Assembly (NCBI RefSeq): GCF_001507435.1
Contig: NZ_LMWH01000281.1
Coordinates: forward strand, 8,265 to 72,264
Origin: Streptomyces sp. NRRL F-5122
Lineage (GTDB): Bacteria > Actinomycetota > Actinomycetes > Streptomycetales > Streptomycetaceae
Direction of reading: 5' to 3'
Length of the DNA: 64,000 nt
The translations under genes were made by a program, and so were the position numbers. Under the pieces are notes generated by a model. That model was not told where the DNA came from and ran no database searches. It saw only the letters and a list, made by a program, of their open reading frames with translations. The number at the start of each line of letters is the position of its first letter. Positions within the stretch are counted from its first letter, which is position 1. Shown here piece after piece: positions 1 through 8,949 of the stretch.

Positions 1-140
1 GCCACGCCCGCACCACCGACGAAGGCGGCCGCGGACTGCTCCTGGCCGCCCGCCTCTCCGAACGCTGGGGCACCCGCTACACCGACGACGGCAAAACCGT
101 TTGGGTCGAACAGAGCATCCCCGAACTCGCGACCGCATAA
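1..140 (+). CDS. ATP-binding protein, anti-sigma-factor type (3' end only)
   Basis: Only the last 45 codons are present; the gene begins outside the window. The frame reads a GGRGLLLAARLSERWG segment, the G2 box of small GHKL ATPases of the RsbW/SpoIIAB type, followed by the short WGTRY strand that ends many Streptomyces 'ATP-binding proteins'. These bind ATP and usually act as anti-sigma kinases or phosphatase partners in partner-switching. The same tail occurs in the fusion protein at 48958-50532. Its partners cannot be seen. Confidence 0.8.
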   Translation, partial: HARTTDEGGRGLLLAARLSERWGTRYTDDGKTVWVEQSIPELATA

Positions 141-300
141 GGACGCGTGGAAGGCCGCCGGCTGCGCTGGAACACGCAGTGTCCACACAGCTCAGGTGTC
201 GTCTCAGCCGGTGTAACGGCGGTGGCGGACGAGGGCACCCTGCGATGCCGCGGCGAAGGCTGCCGACCTGGCGCTCCAAGTCGGCCCCGCGGGCGGCAGC

Positions 301-843
301 CTAGACCTTCGCGTCCGGCTCCCATTCCTGGGCCAGGAGCCCGAGCAGCACCTCATCCAGGAACTCGCCCATCACCCAGGCCGAGGAGCGCAGCACACCC
401 TCACGGACGAAGCCGTTGCGCTCGGCGGAACGCAGCATCGCGGCATTGTCCGACAACGTCTCGATCTGCAGTCGCTGCAAGCCGCGCACGACGAAACCGT
501 AGTGGCACAGCACCGCGACCACGTCGGTGCCGTACCCCTTGCCGCGCGAGGACGGCAGCAGCCCCAACCCGATGTGCGCGGACCGGTTGTGATTGTCGAT
601 GCCCCACAGCGTCGCGGTTCCGACCAATGCGCCGCGATCCAGCTCCACCACAGAGAACGGGACGTGCCCCTGTTCCTTGTCGTCCACCACGAGCCGCGAG
701 TCCTTCGATCCGGGCGTGATCGGCCGCCACGGCCCGCTTTCGGCCCGGGAGGAGTTGACCACGTCATCGTAGAGCTCGGTCCGCAGGACCGGGATGTCGT
801 CCTCATGCCGGGCCCTCAGCCCGACCTTGCTGCCCCTTAGCAT
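301..843 (-). CDS. GNAT family N-acetyltransferase
   Basis: A 180-residue protein with the full GNAT fold of the RimJ/RimL type. The N-terminal strand and helix (residues 4-30) are followed by a central beta-hairpin. The acetyl-CoA loop RGKGYG is at about 100-105, and the AERNGF motif near 140-145 is the usual alpha4/beta6 end. It should transfer acetyl from acetyl-CoA to an amine; the substrate cannot be told. The gene stands alone, so no pathway is implied. Confidence 0.9.
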   Translation of the reverse strand: MLRGSKVGLRARHEDDIPVLRTELYDDVVNSSRAESGPWRPITPGSKDSRLVVDDKEQGHVPFSVVELDRGALVGTATLWGIDNHNRSAHIGLGLLPSSRGKGYGTDVVAVLCHYGFVVRGLQRLQIETLSDNAAMLRSAERNGFVREGVLRSSAWVMGEFLDEVLLGLLAQEWEPDAKV

Positions 844-879
844 GCAGGCTTCCTATCCGACCGGTCCGGCCGGCGGCAA

Positions 880-1041
880 ACCAATACTGATGCGAGCCGC
901 CGCACCCCTTCGCACGAGATGCCCTCACCCTTCGCCTTGAATCCCCGAGTTGACCTCGAGCGGCGCGGCGATCCCCACGGCCCGCTCGTAGTGTTCCAGC
1001 ACAGGGACAGGTTCCTGCTCAGAGTCAGGTCCCTCCATTGG
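880..1041 (-). pseudogene. Fragment of a maleylpyruvate-isomerase-type (DinB-like) protein
   Basis: Two neighbouring minus-strand frames carry EPVPVLEHYERAVG, then LEVNSGIQ, then after a frame change GISCEGVRRLA. Together they align with the middle of the intact protein at 45709-46344 (PIPLLEHYARA, ELNTGIRARG, SEGVQPLLE). Neither end of the gene is present and the frame is broken, so this is a relic. The rest of the stretch between 844 and 1196 shows no gene. Confidence 0.5.
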
Positions 1042-1196
1042 AGCCGCAGCCTTGGTAGACGGTGAGGGCCGTCGGTGGGAAGGGCGACCTTCAAGGTGCT
1101 GAAGGTGCGCAGCCATCGAAGCGATCGCTGCGCAGCGGAGTGTCGACGCCTCCCGGGGGAACACGTGTGCCATCAACTCATGAAGGGGCGACAGGC

Positions 1197-1460
1197 ATGG
1201 AGATCTCAAGCATCATCAGCGCGATCGTCATCGGCATCGTGATCGGTGTCCTTGGCCGACTCGTGGTCCCTGGCCGACAGCACATCGGCATCCTGTGGAC
1301 GATCGTCATCGGCATCATCGCCGCCTTCATCGGCACGGCCATCGCAGCGGGCATCGGCGTCGCCGACACCGACGGCGTCGACTGGATCGAATGGCTCATC
1401 CAGATCGCCCTCGCGGCAGTGGGCGTGGCTGCACTCAGCAAGGTCAAGGTGCGCCACTGA
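1197..1460 (+). CDS. GlsB/YeaQ/YmgE-type small membrane protein
   Basis: An 87-residue, almost wholly hydrophobic protein with three membrane segments: residues 3-22, about 31-50 and about 65-80. It has the glycine-rich GIVIGVLGRLVVPGRQ pattern of the transglycosylase-associated (YeaQ/YmgE) family. Members sit in the inner membrane and are induced by general or acid stress; no enzymatic activity is established. The ATG at 1197 has GAAGGGG eight bases upstream, which decides against the longer in-frame upstream ATG at 1062. Confidence 0.85.
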   Translation: MEISSIISAIVIGIVIGVLGRLVVPGRQHIGILWTIVIGIIAAFIGTAIAAGIGVADTDGVDWIEWLIQIALAAVGVAALSKVKVRH

Positions 1461-1637
1461 CAGACGACTTCAGCCCCTAGCGAAACCTGACCAGCTCGGT
1501 TTGCCGCGCCTGCAGGTGACACTTTGCCCCGCAGGCGCGGCGGCCGCGTTCTGATGGTCATGCTGCCCTCCCGGCGGCCAAAACGCGCACGCTGTGTACC
1601 GAGAAGAGTTGGTCCAGCGGGGCGAACGGCCCTCCGG

Positions 1638-2306
1638 TCACAAGTCGTCGGGTTCTACCTGAGTCTGCAGACGTGCACCGATGTCCATAGCCCATTCCAG
1701 AGCCCACGCCCGCAGGGCGTCGATCTGCCCGGACTCAAGCCCGTAATCTGCGTAGTCCTGGTCATCCCACCATTCCGTGCCGGCCAGGCGGTCGCGAAGG
1801 TCTTCCAGGTTGAAGTCGTACCGTGCGTGCCGTCGACCCAGGTTCTCGAGGTCTGCTTGGGAATGGTGCTGGGAGGCAGCATGGACGTCGATGAGATCGC
1901 GGACCGCGCCTCGGTCGGCGAGGGCTCTCACCTTCGTGCCGATCACGTCGTCCAGCGACAGTACAGGGCCGTACTCGCTGGACACCGGCGGATGCCACAG
2001 GACTTCTTTCAGGATCGACCTCGCACCGTTCGCCGGAACCGGGATCGGTGGCCAGGAGACGGCCCGAGAGCGCTCCGACCTCGATCTGTTCCACCTGCCA
2101 GCCCTGTGCTGTGAGCCCGTCGCTCACCACGCGGATGATCTCGCTGATCGGTGCCGGGTTCTCGGTGGCCACATCGACGTCCTGGGAGAGGCGGTCGACC
2201 AAGCCATGGACTTGGACGGCGTAACCACCGGTGATCACCAGCGGGTATGGGCTCCCACTGCCAGGACGTCGGCCAGGAGGCGACGGTGCAGTTCTGACAG
2301 CCTCAC
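1638..2306 (-). pseudogene. Nucleotidyltransferase of the AbiEii/AbiGii type, broken by two frameshifts
   Basis: Three consecutive minus-strand frames make one AbiEii-type protein. Frame one starts with GTG at 2306 and reads RLSELHRRLLADVLAVG. It shifts near 2245 into PYPLVITGGYAVQVHGLVDR and DVDVATENPAP, the nucleotide-binding and metal-binding part. It shifts again near 2015 into LKEVLWHPPVSSEYGPVLS, then DVIGTKVRALADRGAVRDLI and the C-terminal helices. The family adds nucleotides to tRNA acceptor ends and serves as the toxin of AbiE-type systems. Two independent indels make a sequencing error less likely. The GTG start overlaps the TGA of the upstream gene, so the pair was translationally coupled. 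Confidence 0.85.
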
Positions 2307-2659
2307 GCGGCCGTGGCCCCGCCCGGGCGCAGTTCAGGGAAGCGGATCTCCCAGGCGTCGCGGAGGGGACGGCTGATCAGTGTGCGCAGCACCGGCCACT
2401 GAGCAATGAGCAGGTCACGGTCGAGGAAAGCGGTCAGGTCCTGACGCTGCCCTTCCGTCAGAACGGTGCGGTAGAGGCTCATCCGCGAGCGGGCCTGGCT
2501 GAGCCCGTACGAGCGACGGCCGGACCAGACCACGTGCAAGGGCAGCTCCACCGTGCCGGCCACCGGACCGGCGAGCTCGTCCAATGAGGCCGGCAATCGC
2601 CGGGCGTACTGCTCGCGCAGCGTCTCGAATGCGCCCGGTGCCGGGGAGGAGGCGGACAT
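2303..2659 (-). CDS. Conserved hypothetical protein coupled to the AbiEii-type gene
   Basis: A 118-residue intact protein whose TGA overlaps the GTG start of the following nucleotidyltransferase gene (GTGA). It is helical, with segments such as ETLREQYARRLPASLDELAG and QDLTAFLDRDLLIAQWPVL, and has no transmembrane stretch. It does not show the winged-helix AbiEi antitoxin pattern. Its position before a toxin-type gene suggests an antitoxin or accessory role, but that is inference. The ATG at 2659 is chosen because the coding pattern is lost upstream of it. Confidence 0.7.
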   Translation of the reverse strand: MSASSPAPGAFETLREQYARRLPASLDELAGPVAGTVELPLHVVWSGRRSYGLSQARSRMSLYRTVLTEGQRQDLTAFLDRDLLIAQWPVLRTLISRPLRDAWEIRFPELRPGGATAA

Positions 2660-2753
2660 GCCTGCCAGTATCGCCCCTCGAGCACCGTGATGACCACGCA
2701 ATCCACGCGATCGCCCCCGGAGGCTCAGCCGCCCGATGCATGGATCGTCGGCG

Positions 2754-3272
2754 TCACCCCCCTGTGCTTCGCTGCCATCGGATCTCACCCTCGTGCCATA
2801 CGCCGGTGGGAGTGAGCCCGGCGGCAGCGGCGACGGCAGCCGATGCCCGATGTTCGGGATGGATGTGGGCGATGACGGTGTGCACCGGCTGCCGGCCGAG
2901 CCAGTCGACGAGTCCTTGGGCTGCTTCTGTGGCGATGCCCCGCCCTTGCCACGGGGTCCCCACCACCCAGGCGATCTCGGCAACCAGGCCGTCCGTGGAC
3001 GGACCGACCGTCGCCTGGACTGTGCCCGTCAGACAGTCTTCGTCGCGGAGCAGGATCACCCAGTTCAGCCAGGACACGGCGGGTTCGGGAGAGCCCGCGG
3101 TCATGCGCTGATAGCGCGAGCGCAGAGCGTGCAAGGTGTCCGGAGCACCGCCGATAAAGGTGTGCAGGGCCGGATCGGACAGCACCGCGGCCATCTCCTC
3201 GGCATGCTCAACTTGCAGCGGAAGCAGTATCAGTCTCTGGGTGCCGATGGCCTCCGCCACGAGCCTGCTCAC
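2754..3272 (-). CDS. GNAT family N-acetyltransferase
   Basis: A 172-residue RimJ/RimL-like acetyltransferase. It opens with the TQRLILLPL strand (residues 11-19). The acetyl-CoA loop is QGRGIATEA at about 109-117, and it ends with the HPEHRASAAVAAAAGL segment typical of the family. Start is GTG at 3272. It runs in the same direction as the AbiEii-type pair downstream but is separated by 94 bases, so an operon is uncertain. Substrate unknown. Confidence 0.88.
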   Translation of the reverse strand: MSRLVAEAIGTQRLILLPLQVEHAEEMAAVLSDPALHTFIGGAPDTLHALRSRYQRMTAGSPEPAVSWLNWVILLRDEDCLTGTVQATVGPSTDGLVAEIAWVVGTPWQGRGIATEAAQGLVDWLGRQPVHTVIAHIHPEHRASAAVAAAAGLTPTGVWHEGEIRWQRSTGG

Positions 3273-3923
3273 GCAGCCACCGCCTGTGGGCGCAGAAGCG
3301 CCTTACTGCCGGATGGGTATCCGATCCCGCCGGACGCGCCGACGTCCGCCCAGGTGCCCGACGAGGCAGAGATCGCCCAACGCACCCGACCGCCGGTCAC
3401 AGGACCACGGGCGTCCATCCGCAGTACCGGTCCCGTGAACAGCTGGTCCACGCTCATACCCTCCACCCTCGCACCGTGCCGGGCCGGTCAAGCATCGGGC
3501 ACCTCCATCGAGGCGGCCGTGCCGCGACCAGAACCCCCCAAGGCGAAGACCGTCTCCCGCTACACCCGGAGCCGTCTCCAGCCCCGGCAGTGTCTTCTGA
3601 AGCCTTTGCCGCCGTCTACCGGTGTGGAAACTACTACGGCAGCGCCCGTACCGACTGGTCCGGGGGCCCTTACCGAGGTCCGTACCGGGGTGAGCAGGTC
3701 AGCTCGGCCCGCGTGACCGCGGCATCCGCACACTCCGCTCCATGGCGGCCCTTACGGCGGCAGGCCCCCGTATCGGGTGAGGCGGGGAGCGGGCCCTGCA
3801 CGTGAGGGCGGTGCGGCCGCAGTGCGCGGCCACACCGCCAGGGTTCTCTGTCGCCTCAGGTGCGCTGCCGACAACGGAGACGGCCTTCTCGGGCAGCCGT
3901 TCGCGTCGTAGCAGGGGACGGGG
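3273..3923. other. 651-base stretch without a recognisable gene
   Basis: Short open frames exist on both strands (for example a minus frame at 3269-3466 reading GPVTGGRVRWAISASSGT), but none has a convincing start, ribosome site or family match. It may hold decayed coding sequence. Confidence 0.4.
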
Positions 3924-4979
3924 TCAGCCCGTGCAGCGGGGGACGCTGTGGAGGGGGGCGCAGTTGGCCGGGAAGTTCCTCACGACGGAGCTGCGGATGA
4001 GGTCCACCGGGAACGGCGGCAGGGTCGCGTTCGGCTGGGCTTCCATGCGTGCGCTCGTGCCGATGAACAGGTGCAGGAAGCTTCCGGGGTTCGAGATGCC
4101 GCCGCCGGAGCTGCCGTTGGAGGTGTTGCGGGTGACGGTGCTGCGGTAGAGCGTCGTCGGCTCGTCGGCGCCGAGGCGGATGCCGCCGCCGTCGTTCCGG
4201 GCGATGTTTCCGCTGACCTGGGTGGAGTTCAGCCGCAGCGGCCCGGTGTGGAGGTTGATCGCGAGGTTGACGAGGCCGCCCCCGAGGTCACCGGAGTCGT
4301 TGTGCTCGACCGACGTGTTGGTGAGCGTGGTGTTTCCCGCGGTGGCGAGACCCCCGCCCCAGATCCCGCTCGCGTTGCCGCGCAGGGCGCCGCCCTGCAT
4401 CGTCATCGTGCCGTTGGTGGCCACGCCACCGCCGAAGGCCGCCCGGTTGTAGCTGACCGTGGTGTTCCTCAGGACGAGCGTTCCCTGCTGGTTCCAGATC
4501 CCGCCGCCGGTGCCGGCCCGGTTGTTCCTGACCGTCGAGTCGGTCAGGGTGAGGGCGCCGCCGGCGTTGAGGATGCCTCCACCGTCGGAGTCGTCGGCGC
4601 CCGTCTCGCCGTAGCGCACGGTGACCGACTTCAGACTCAGGCTGCCGCCCGCCCGTACGTGGAAGATGCGGAAGGGTGCGGCGGCATTGCGCTCGATGGT
4701 GGTGTCGTCTCCGGTGATCCATACCTTGCCGGCGATCTCGGGCAGACCGTCACCGGGGTTGTCGGCCGACGTCAGGGTGTAGACGCACCGGGGGGCAAGG
4801 ACGATGCTGCCGCTGCCGCTGGTGTTCGCGTTGGTGATGGCCGTCTTCAGTGCGGCGACGTCGTTGCACGGGACGCGGGTCGCCGGCTGCGCCTGCGCGG
4901 GCGCGGCAGGCAGCAGGGCCAGGCACAGGCCGAGGCCGGTGACGGCGGTGACGGTGGCGCGTCTGAGCGTGTCAGTCAT
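3924..4979 (-). CDS. Secreted right-handed beta-helix repeat protein
   Basis: A 351-residue exported protein. Residues 1-30 form a signal peptide (RR near the start, a Leu/Ala core, cleavage after AQA). The mature part opens with a CNDVAALKTAI segment and then repeats a roughly 20-25-residue unit with GGGI/GGGL turns and NNRAG, YNRAAFGGG, GNASGIWGGG, GNIARNDGGG rungs, as in pectate-lyase-like beta-helices and POMP-repeat proteins. Paired cysteines at both ends could clamp the helix. Such proteins are usually extracellular carbohydrate-binding or adhesive; no catalytic residues are evident. A TetR-type dyad lies about 97 bases upstream. Confidence 0.8.
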   Translation of the reverse strand: MTDTLRRATVTAVTGLGLCLALLPAAPAQAQPATRVPCNDVAALKTAITNANTSGSGSIVLAPRCVYTLTSADNPGDGLPEIAGKVWITGDDTTIERNAAAPFRIFHVRAGGSLSLKSVTVRYGETGADDSDGGGILNAGGALTLTDSTVRNNRAGTGGGIWNQQGTLVLRNTTVSYNRAAFGGGVATNGTMTMQGGALRGNASGIWGGGLATAGNTTLTNTSVEHNDSGDLGGGLVNLAINLHTGPLRLNSTQVSGNIARNDGGGIRLGADEPTTLYRSTVTRNTSNGSSGGGISNPGSFLHLFIGTSARMEAQPNATLPPFPVDLIRSSVVRNFPANCAPLHSVPRCTG

Positions 4980-5075
4980 GCGGGTTCCCTTGGCTGTGGG
5001 GGGAGGTGAGGCGATCCGGGCGACGCCCAGCTACCGAGCCTTCGCTCCCTGAGCGCCGGTGATCACCACTCAGGC

Positions 5076-5098
5076 ATACCTGATGATCAGTCAGGTAT
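5076..5098. promoter_or_regulatory. TetR-type operator (perfect inverted repeat)
   Basis: Arms ATACCTGA and TCAGGTAT are separated by seven bases, giving a 23-base dyad with the form of TetR-family operators. It lies between the beta-helix gene (start 4979, leftward) and the 3' end of the decayed YceI gene. No TetR gene is adjacent, so its regulator was lost or is elsewhere. Confidence 0.6.
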
Positions 5099-5274
5099 AT
5101 CGGGGGTGCCCCCGCCCGGCGCACTGCGGTCCAGCCGTTCGGACGCACCGCCGAGCCCCGGGCGGGCCATGGGGTTCGCTGGGGTGGCATCCAGGCCCTG
5201 AAGATTCCCGTCGAAGGCGATCAGAGGCCGGCGCTCCGGGACGAGCCGACACCTGGCCCGGTGGGGTCTCTGGG

Positions 5275-5860
5275 CCGAGTAGCAGCGCGGAGACGCTGAG
5301 TTCGAGCCGCACCTTGTCGCTGAGCAGGATGTTCCCGGCCGCGAGGAGGACGTTCCAGGCGAGGCCCCAGTCGCCGGAGGGTGGCCGAGCCCTCGAAGCC
5401 GATCCGCCGCTGCCGTCGGGGTCGCGGACGGCGCCGCCGTAGCCGAGGCCGAGGCGCAGCGGCGGTTCGACGTTCTTGATCCTCAGGTTCCCCCGTCATG
5501 CCGAAGACGCCCCCGCCCAGGGGACGACCGCGATGGACCGGAAGAGGATGAGGGGGAAGGCCGCGGCGTCCAGGAAGCCGGGGCCGGCGATGCGGGAGTC
5601 CCGCACCGGGACGCCCGGGTCGAGGCTGCCGGTCTGCACGCTCACATGGGCCTCGGAACGGGCCGGCCGGGGGGCGTCGAGCCGCCCGAAGCCCTCGAAG
5701 GCCGTGAATCCGCCCCACACGTCGGTGAGCATGGCGTGCCGGACGGAGAGGCCGACCGCGCTGTGGACCGGGCCGACATGACGTACGCACCGGTCACTTC
5801 CTCCCGAGGAGGAGCCGGGGGAGTGCTCTCCGCGCCGTTCCCGGGTATGGCGGGTCGACC
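5275..5860 (-). pseudogene. YceI family protein, decayed
   Basis: Pieces of one YceI-like protein lie in successive minus-strand frames. First comes EEVTGAYV, then after a shift GPVHSAVGLSVRHAMLTDV with FEGFGRLDAPRPARSEAHVS and FLDAAAFPLILFRS. After another shift comes LRIKNVEPPLRLGLGYGGAV, then RIGFEGSAT in a third frame, and finally DWGLAWNVLLAAGNILLSDK with VRLELSVSALL. The order matches the family, a lipocalin-like isoprenoid-binding fold. At least three frameshifts and no proper stop show a dead gene. The stretch 4980-5275 otherwise holds only the operator. Confidence 0.8.
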
Positions 5861-5928
5861 TCTTCGGACGGGGTGGATCTCGGGGGCTGCGGGTGGCCCT
5901 GCCGGCGAGCAGGGCCACCCGCGGAGGC

Positions 5929-6675
5929 TTACCGCTGCTGCGCGAACCAGTCGGCGAAACGGGTCGCGGCGAGCTGCGCGCCGGGGCCAGGGACGAGGGA
6001 GTCGTCCTGCAACTCGGACCCGTAGTACCGGGCATGCGGGTCCGCGACGACCTTGCGGGAGTCTTTCTGGGAGGTCAGCACGTCACGCACCAGATCGTCG
6101 AAGCGGAACACGTCCGGGCCGGCGATCTCCACCACGCCGTTGAGGGGCGCGCCGGCCGCGGTACGGGCGACGGCCGTGGCCACGTCGTCGGAGTAGATGG
6201 GCTGGAACTTGACGGGCGCGATGCGCACCGTGTCGCCCTCGGTGCCGGCGTCCGCGATGCCGTTGACGAACTCGAAGAACTGCGTGGCGTGGACGATGGA
6301 GTAGGGAATGCCCGACGCCTTGATCAGCTCCTCCTGGGCCAGCTTGGCGCGGAAGTAGCCGTTCTCCGGGAGCCGGTCGGTGCCGACGATGGAGAGCGCG
6401 ACGTGGTGGGTGACGCCGGCGTCGGCGTTCGCCTTCATGAGGTTGCCGGTGCAGGTGCGGAAGAAGTTCATCACCGCGTCGTCCTCCCACGAGGGCGAGT
6501 TGGAGACGTCGACCACGACCTGCGCACCCTGAAGGACCTCGGCCAGACCCTCACCCGTCAGGGTGTTCACGCCGGTGTTGGGGGAGGCCGCGACGGCCTC
6601 GTGCCCGTGCGCGTTGAGCTTGCTGACGACCTTCGAGCCGATGAGCCCGGTTCCGCCGATGACTACGACCTTCAT
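5929..6675 (-). CDS. NAD(P)-binding NmrA-like / atypical SDR oxidoreductase
   Basis: A 248-residue protein with the Rossmann motif GGTGLIGSKV at residues 7-16 and a single-domain NmrA/SDR-a5 layout. Features are VVVDVSNSPSWEDD after the fourth strand, HHVALSIVGTDRLPENGYFR around the active-site loop, and YSIVHATQFFEF further on. Such proteins reduce small carbonyls or sense NAD(P) state. The start at 6675 has GAGAGGACT upstream and fits the family N-terminus MKVVVIGGTG; longer upstream extension is low-complexity and rejected. No partner gene is obvious. Confidence 0.88.
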   Translation of the reverse strand: MKVVVIGGTGLIGSKVVSKLNAHGHEAVAASPNTGVNTLTGEGLAEVLQGAQVVVDVSNSPSWEDDAVMNFFRTCTGNLMKANADAGVTHHVALSIVGTDRLPENGYFRAKLAQEELIKASGIPYSIVHATQFFEFVNGIADAGTEGDTVRIAPVKFQPIYSDDVATAVARTAAGAPLNGVVEIAGPDVFRFDDLVRDVLTSQKDSRKVVADPHARYYGSELQDDSLVPGPGAQLAATRFADWFAQQR

Positions 6676-6934
6676 GAATGGAGTCCTCTCGGGTGCTGTC
6701 GTGCGCGGAGCGCACGGGACGGTGACTCGCCCACCGGCACCGGTAGGTAGGTGTTCGCCGGTATGACCGAGCAGCAGGGCAGTTTGTGACAGGGGTCCCG
6801 GCCCGGCGGGCCCCCGGTGCCTCCCCTGACCCTCATCGACCTCTACGCTGCTTCTTGACCTACGCAGACGCTGCGACGACCTGTCCGAGATCTTCGCGAC
6901 CGGGCGACGTCTCCAAGCACGCGTCACCGGTGCC

Positions 6935-7189
6935 TCAAACGACGGCGATGCGAGTCTGATGGCGCAGGTTCCAGCGGCCCAAGGCATCGCGATCCACACG
7001 CTCCACGTCGGCCCACCCCTCGACCAGGCGCATGCCCCGGTGGCTTCCCGTCTCTGATCTGGCACGGACGACGGCCACACGCACCGCCTGCTGCGGATCA
7101 CCCGCCTCGGGAACGAGGTAGAAGGCCCGAAGGGGAGACCCTTCCTGCGAGCGATGATGAAGCTCGACCAGCCACCCGTGGATGCTCAT
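6935..7189 (-). CDS. Small hypothetical protein
   Basis: An 84-residue frame with normal high-GC codon use for the region. It reads as a compact alpha/beta protein (GWLVELHHRSQEG, FYLVPEAGDPQQAVRVAVV, RLVEGWADVERVDRDAL) with no membrane segment or known motif. I do not recognise the family. It lies 259 bases upstream of the NmrA-like gene in the same orientation. Confidence 0.4.
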   Translation of the reverse strand: MSIHGWLVELHHRSQEGSPLRAFYLVPEAGDPQQAVRVAVVRARSETGSHRGMRLVEGWADVERVDRDALGRWNLRHQTRIAVV

Positions 7190-7691
7190 ATCGTCTGCCC
7201 TCGCGTGTCGCGGTGAGCCAATCGGTTCACCTGGCTACAAGGCCAGCGTGGACATCCTGCGCCCGCGACAACCAGAGCCGCCTCGTTCCTGGGACTGCCA
7301 TGACCATGTCCGCCCCAGACAGTCCCACCTGCCTTCCACCGGTTCAGAGCCCGAGGCAGCGGAAGCTCAACCGCGTACGAGACGGTGGACCCGTCCGCAG
7401 GACCGCATCCACCCGAGCACTCCGCCAGCTCATCCGCTCCGCCACCGGGTCGGCTCGGGAGGGTGGCCCTGGGAGACCGTAGGCTCGGGGAACTGCGTTT
7501 GCGAATCCGGCGTACACCCCGGCCGGGGGTGTGACAGCGAGCAGCCGGCAGGCACTTGGGCCCGACACGGTCAACCACCACTCCCAGGACGCCGTACGCG
7601 GTGCCCGGAGGATAGAAGGCGAGCGCTTTTCCGTCGCAGCCGTCAACCGCGATCTCCGAAGCAGGCGTCGTCCAGTTGCGGGCGGTGACCC
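7190..7691. other. 502-base stretch, probably decayed sequence
   Basis: No frame here has a believable start and family match. The minus strand contains disjointed coding-like pieces such as GTAYGVLGVVVDRVGP directly downstream of the regulator fragment that ends at 7692, so this may be the remains of its former neighbour. Confidence 0.3.
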
Positions 7692-7950
7692 CTATCCGGT
7701 CATGGCCTGGGTGCCGAGGACGGTGAGCAGGGTGAGGCGTTCGGCGTCCTCGGTGCCGGGTTCGGCGGTGTAGACCATGATGCGCAGGTCGCTGCCGGCC
7801 ACGGTCAGTACATCGCAGTCCAGGCGCAGCGGCCCGACTTGGGGGTGGTCGATGGTTTTGCGAGCGGCTTCGTGACGGCCGACCGCTCCGGAATCCCACA
7901 GTTCGGCGAAGCGGTCGCTGTGCTCGCGCAGTTCGTCGACCGCGGGGCCG
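7692..7950 (-). pseudogene. C-terminal fragment of an MmyB-type HTH regulator
   Basis: The frame reads LREHSDRFAELWDSGAVG, KTIDHPQVGPLRLDCDVLTV and TAEPGTEDAERLTLLTVLGT and then stops. This is the last third of the ligand-binding domain of XRE/MmyB-type actinobacterial regulators; compare the intact member at 11330-12187. The N-terminal helix-turn-helix and the front of the ligand domain are missing, and upstream sequence does not continue the family. 7951-8223 holds nothing else recognisable. Confidence 0.75.
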
Positions 7951-8223
7951 GAAGTGCGGGGGCCTGAGGCACGCCGGCCGCGGGCCTGCCATGGCCCCTC
8001 GGCTTGAGGTTGCGATAGACGTCGCGCCTGGGAGCGGCGCCCTGGCGTTGCGGGAGGTGTTGCGCAGCTCAACGGCCGGCGTGCATGTCATCCCAGGTCA
8101 ACAGCCCGAAGCTCGTGGCCGGTCTGCCGGTGTCCCTCCCTGCGTGCCTTCTCGCACCCTGAAGGGCGTCTTGTGTCCGCGCCACCGTGGCGTGACGCTG
8201 CCGGTGCGACACGGCCTGCGGGG

Positions 8224-8826
8224 TCAGCCTGCCGTTGCGGCGGCCTGTTCCTTTCTGCGCTGCCGGTAGGCGCGCATGGACGCGCGGGAGGCGCACTTCG
8301 GGCCGCAGTAGCCGGCCGAGCTGTTGCGCGTCCGGTCGAAGAAGCAGAAGTGGCAGGGTTCGTGACGGCACGCCCGCAGCCTGTCCCACACGCCCGCGTG
8401 GGCGAGTTCGGTGACGTTCGCGAGTACGGTCGCGAACAGCCCGGGGATGCCGGTCCGCGTGCCGGCCAGGCTGGCTCCTGCAGCAGTGACGACCGTGGTG
8501 AGGGGATACCGGGTCGAGAGGCCGCGCAGCTGCTCCTCCGCCCGGGCGATTGCCTCGGGTGTGGTGTTCTTGTCGCCTGCATGCGCCAGCAGCACGGTGA
8601 TCAGGGCGTCGCGCAGTTCGCGTGCTCTGGCAGCGTCGGCTTCGGTGACGTGGGCGCTCCCCGTGACCAGGCCCTGCTCCTGCAGCCAGGTGTGCATGGT
8701 GCGGGCGTCCGCGAAGCGCTCGGGGAGCCGCCGGGGCCCCGAAGCGTGCGTGTTGAGGAAACGCAGGAGTGTGTCGGCGGCTGCCGGCTGGGTCAGCGGA
8801 CTGCGCTCGGTCGCGGGTGCGGGCAT
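8224..8826 (-). CDS. ABATE / CGNR zinc-finger protein, putative regulator
   Basis: A 200-residue protein with the two-part CGNR layout. The N-terminal ABATE domain (about residues 10-140) includes LLRFLNTHA and LRDALITVLLAHAG. The C-terminal zinc knuckle has Cys at about 153, 158, 161, 174 and 178 (CRHEPCHFCFFDRTRNSSAG, then YCGPKCASR). The name-giving C-G-N-R here reads C-A-S-R, a modest deviation. Members bind DNA through the knuckle and are thought to act as transcription factors sensing small ligands. It is divergent from the VOC gene at 9151, with a nested dyad between them. Confidence 0.85.
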   Translation of the reverse strand: MPAPATERSPLTQPAAADTLLRFLNTHASGPRRLPERFADARTMHTWLQEQGLVTGSAHVTEADAARARELRDALITVLLAHAGDKNTTPEAIARAEEQLRGLSTRYPLTTVVTAAGASLAGTRTGIPGLFATVLANVTELAHAGVWDRLRACRHEPCHFCFFDRTRNSSAGYCGPKCASRASMRAYRQRRKEQAAATAG

Positions 8827-8949
8827 CGTGCGCGCCTCCTTTCCCGGTCAGTCTAGGTTGCCTCCCGTTAGGGGTGAAACCGATACGGCCTTCATCCCCT
8901 CCCGGTCCGGTGAGGTGTGTCACGAAAGCCCGGATTCACGCCGGCGCAC

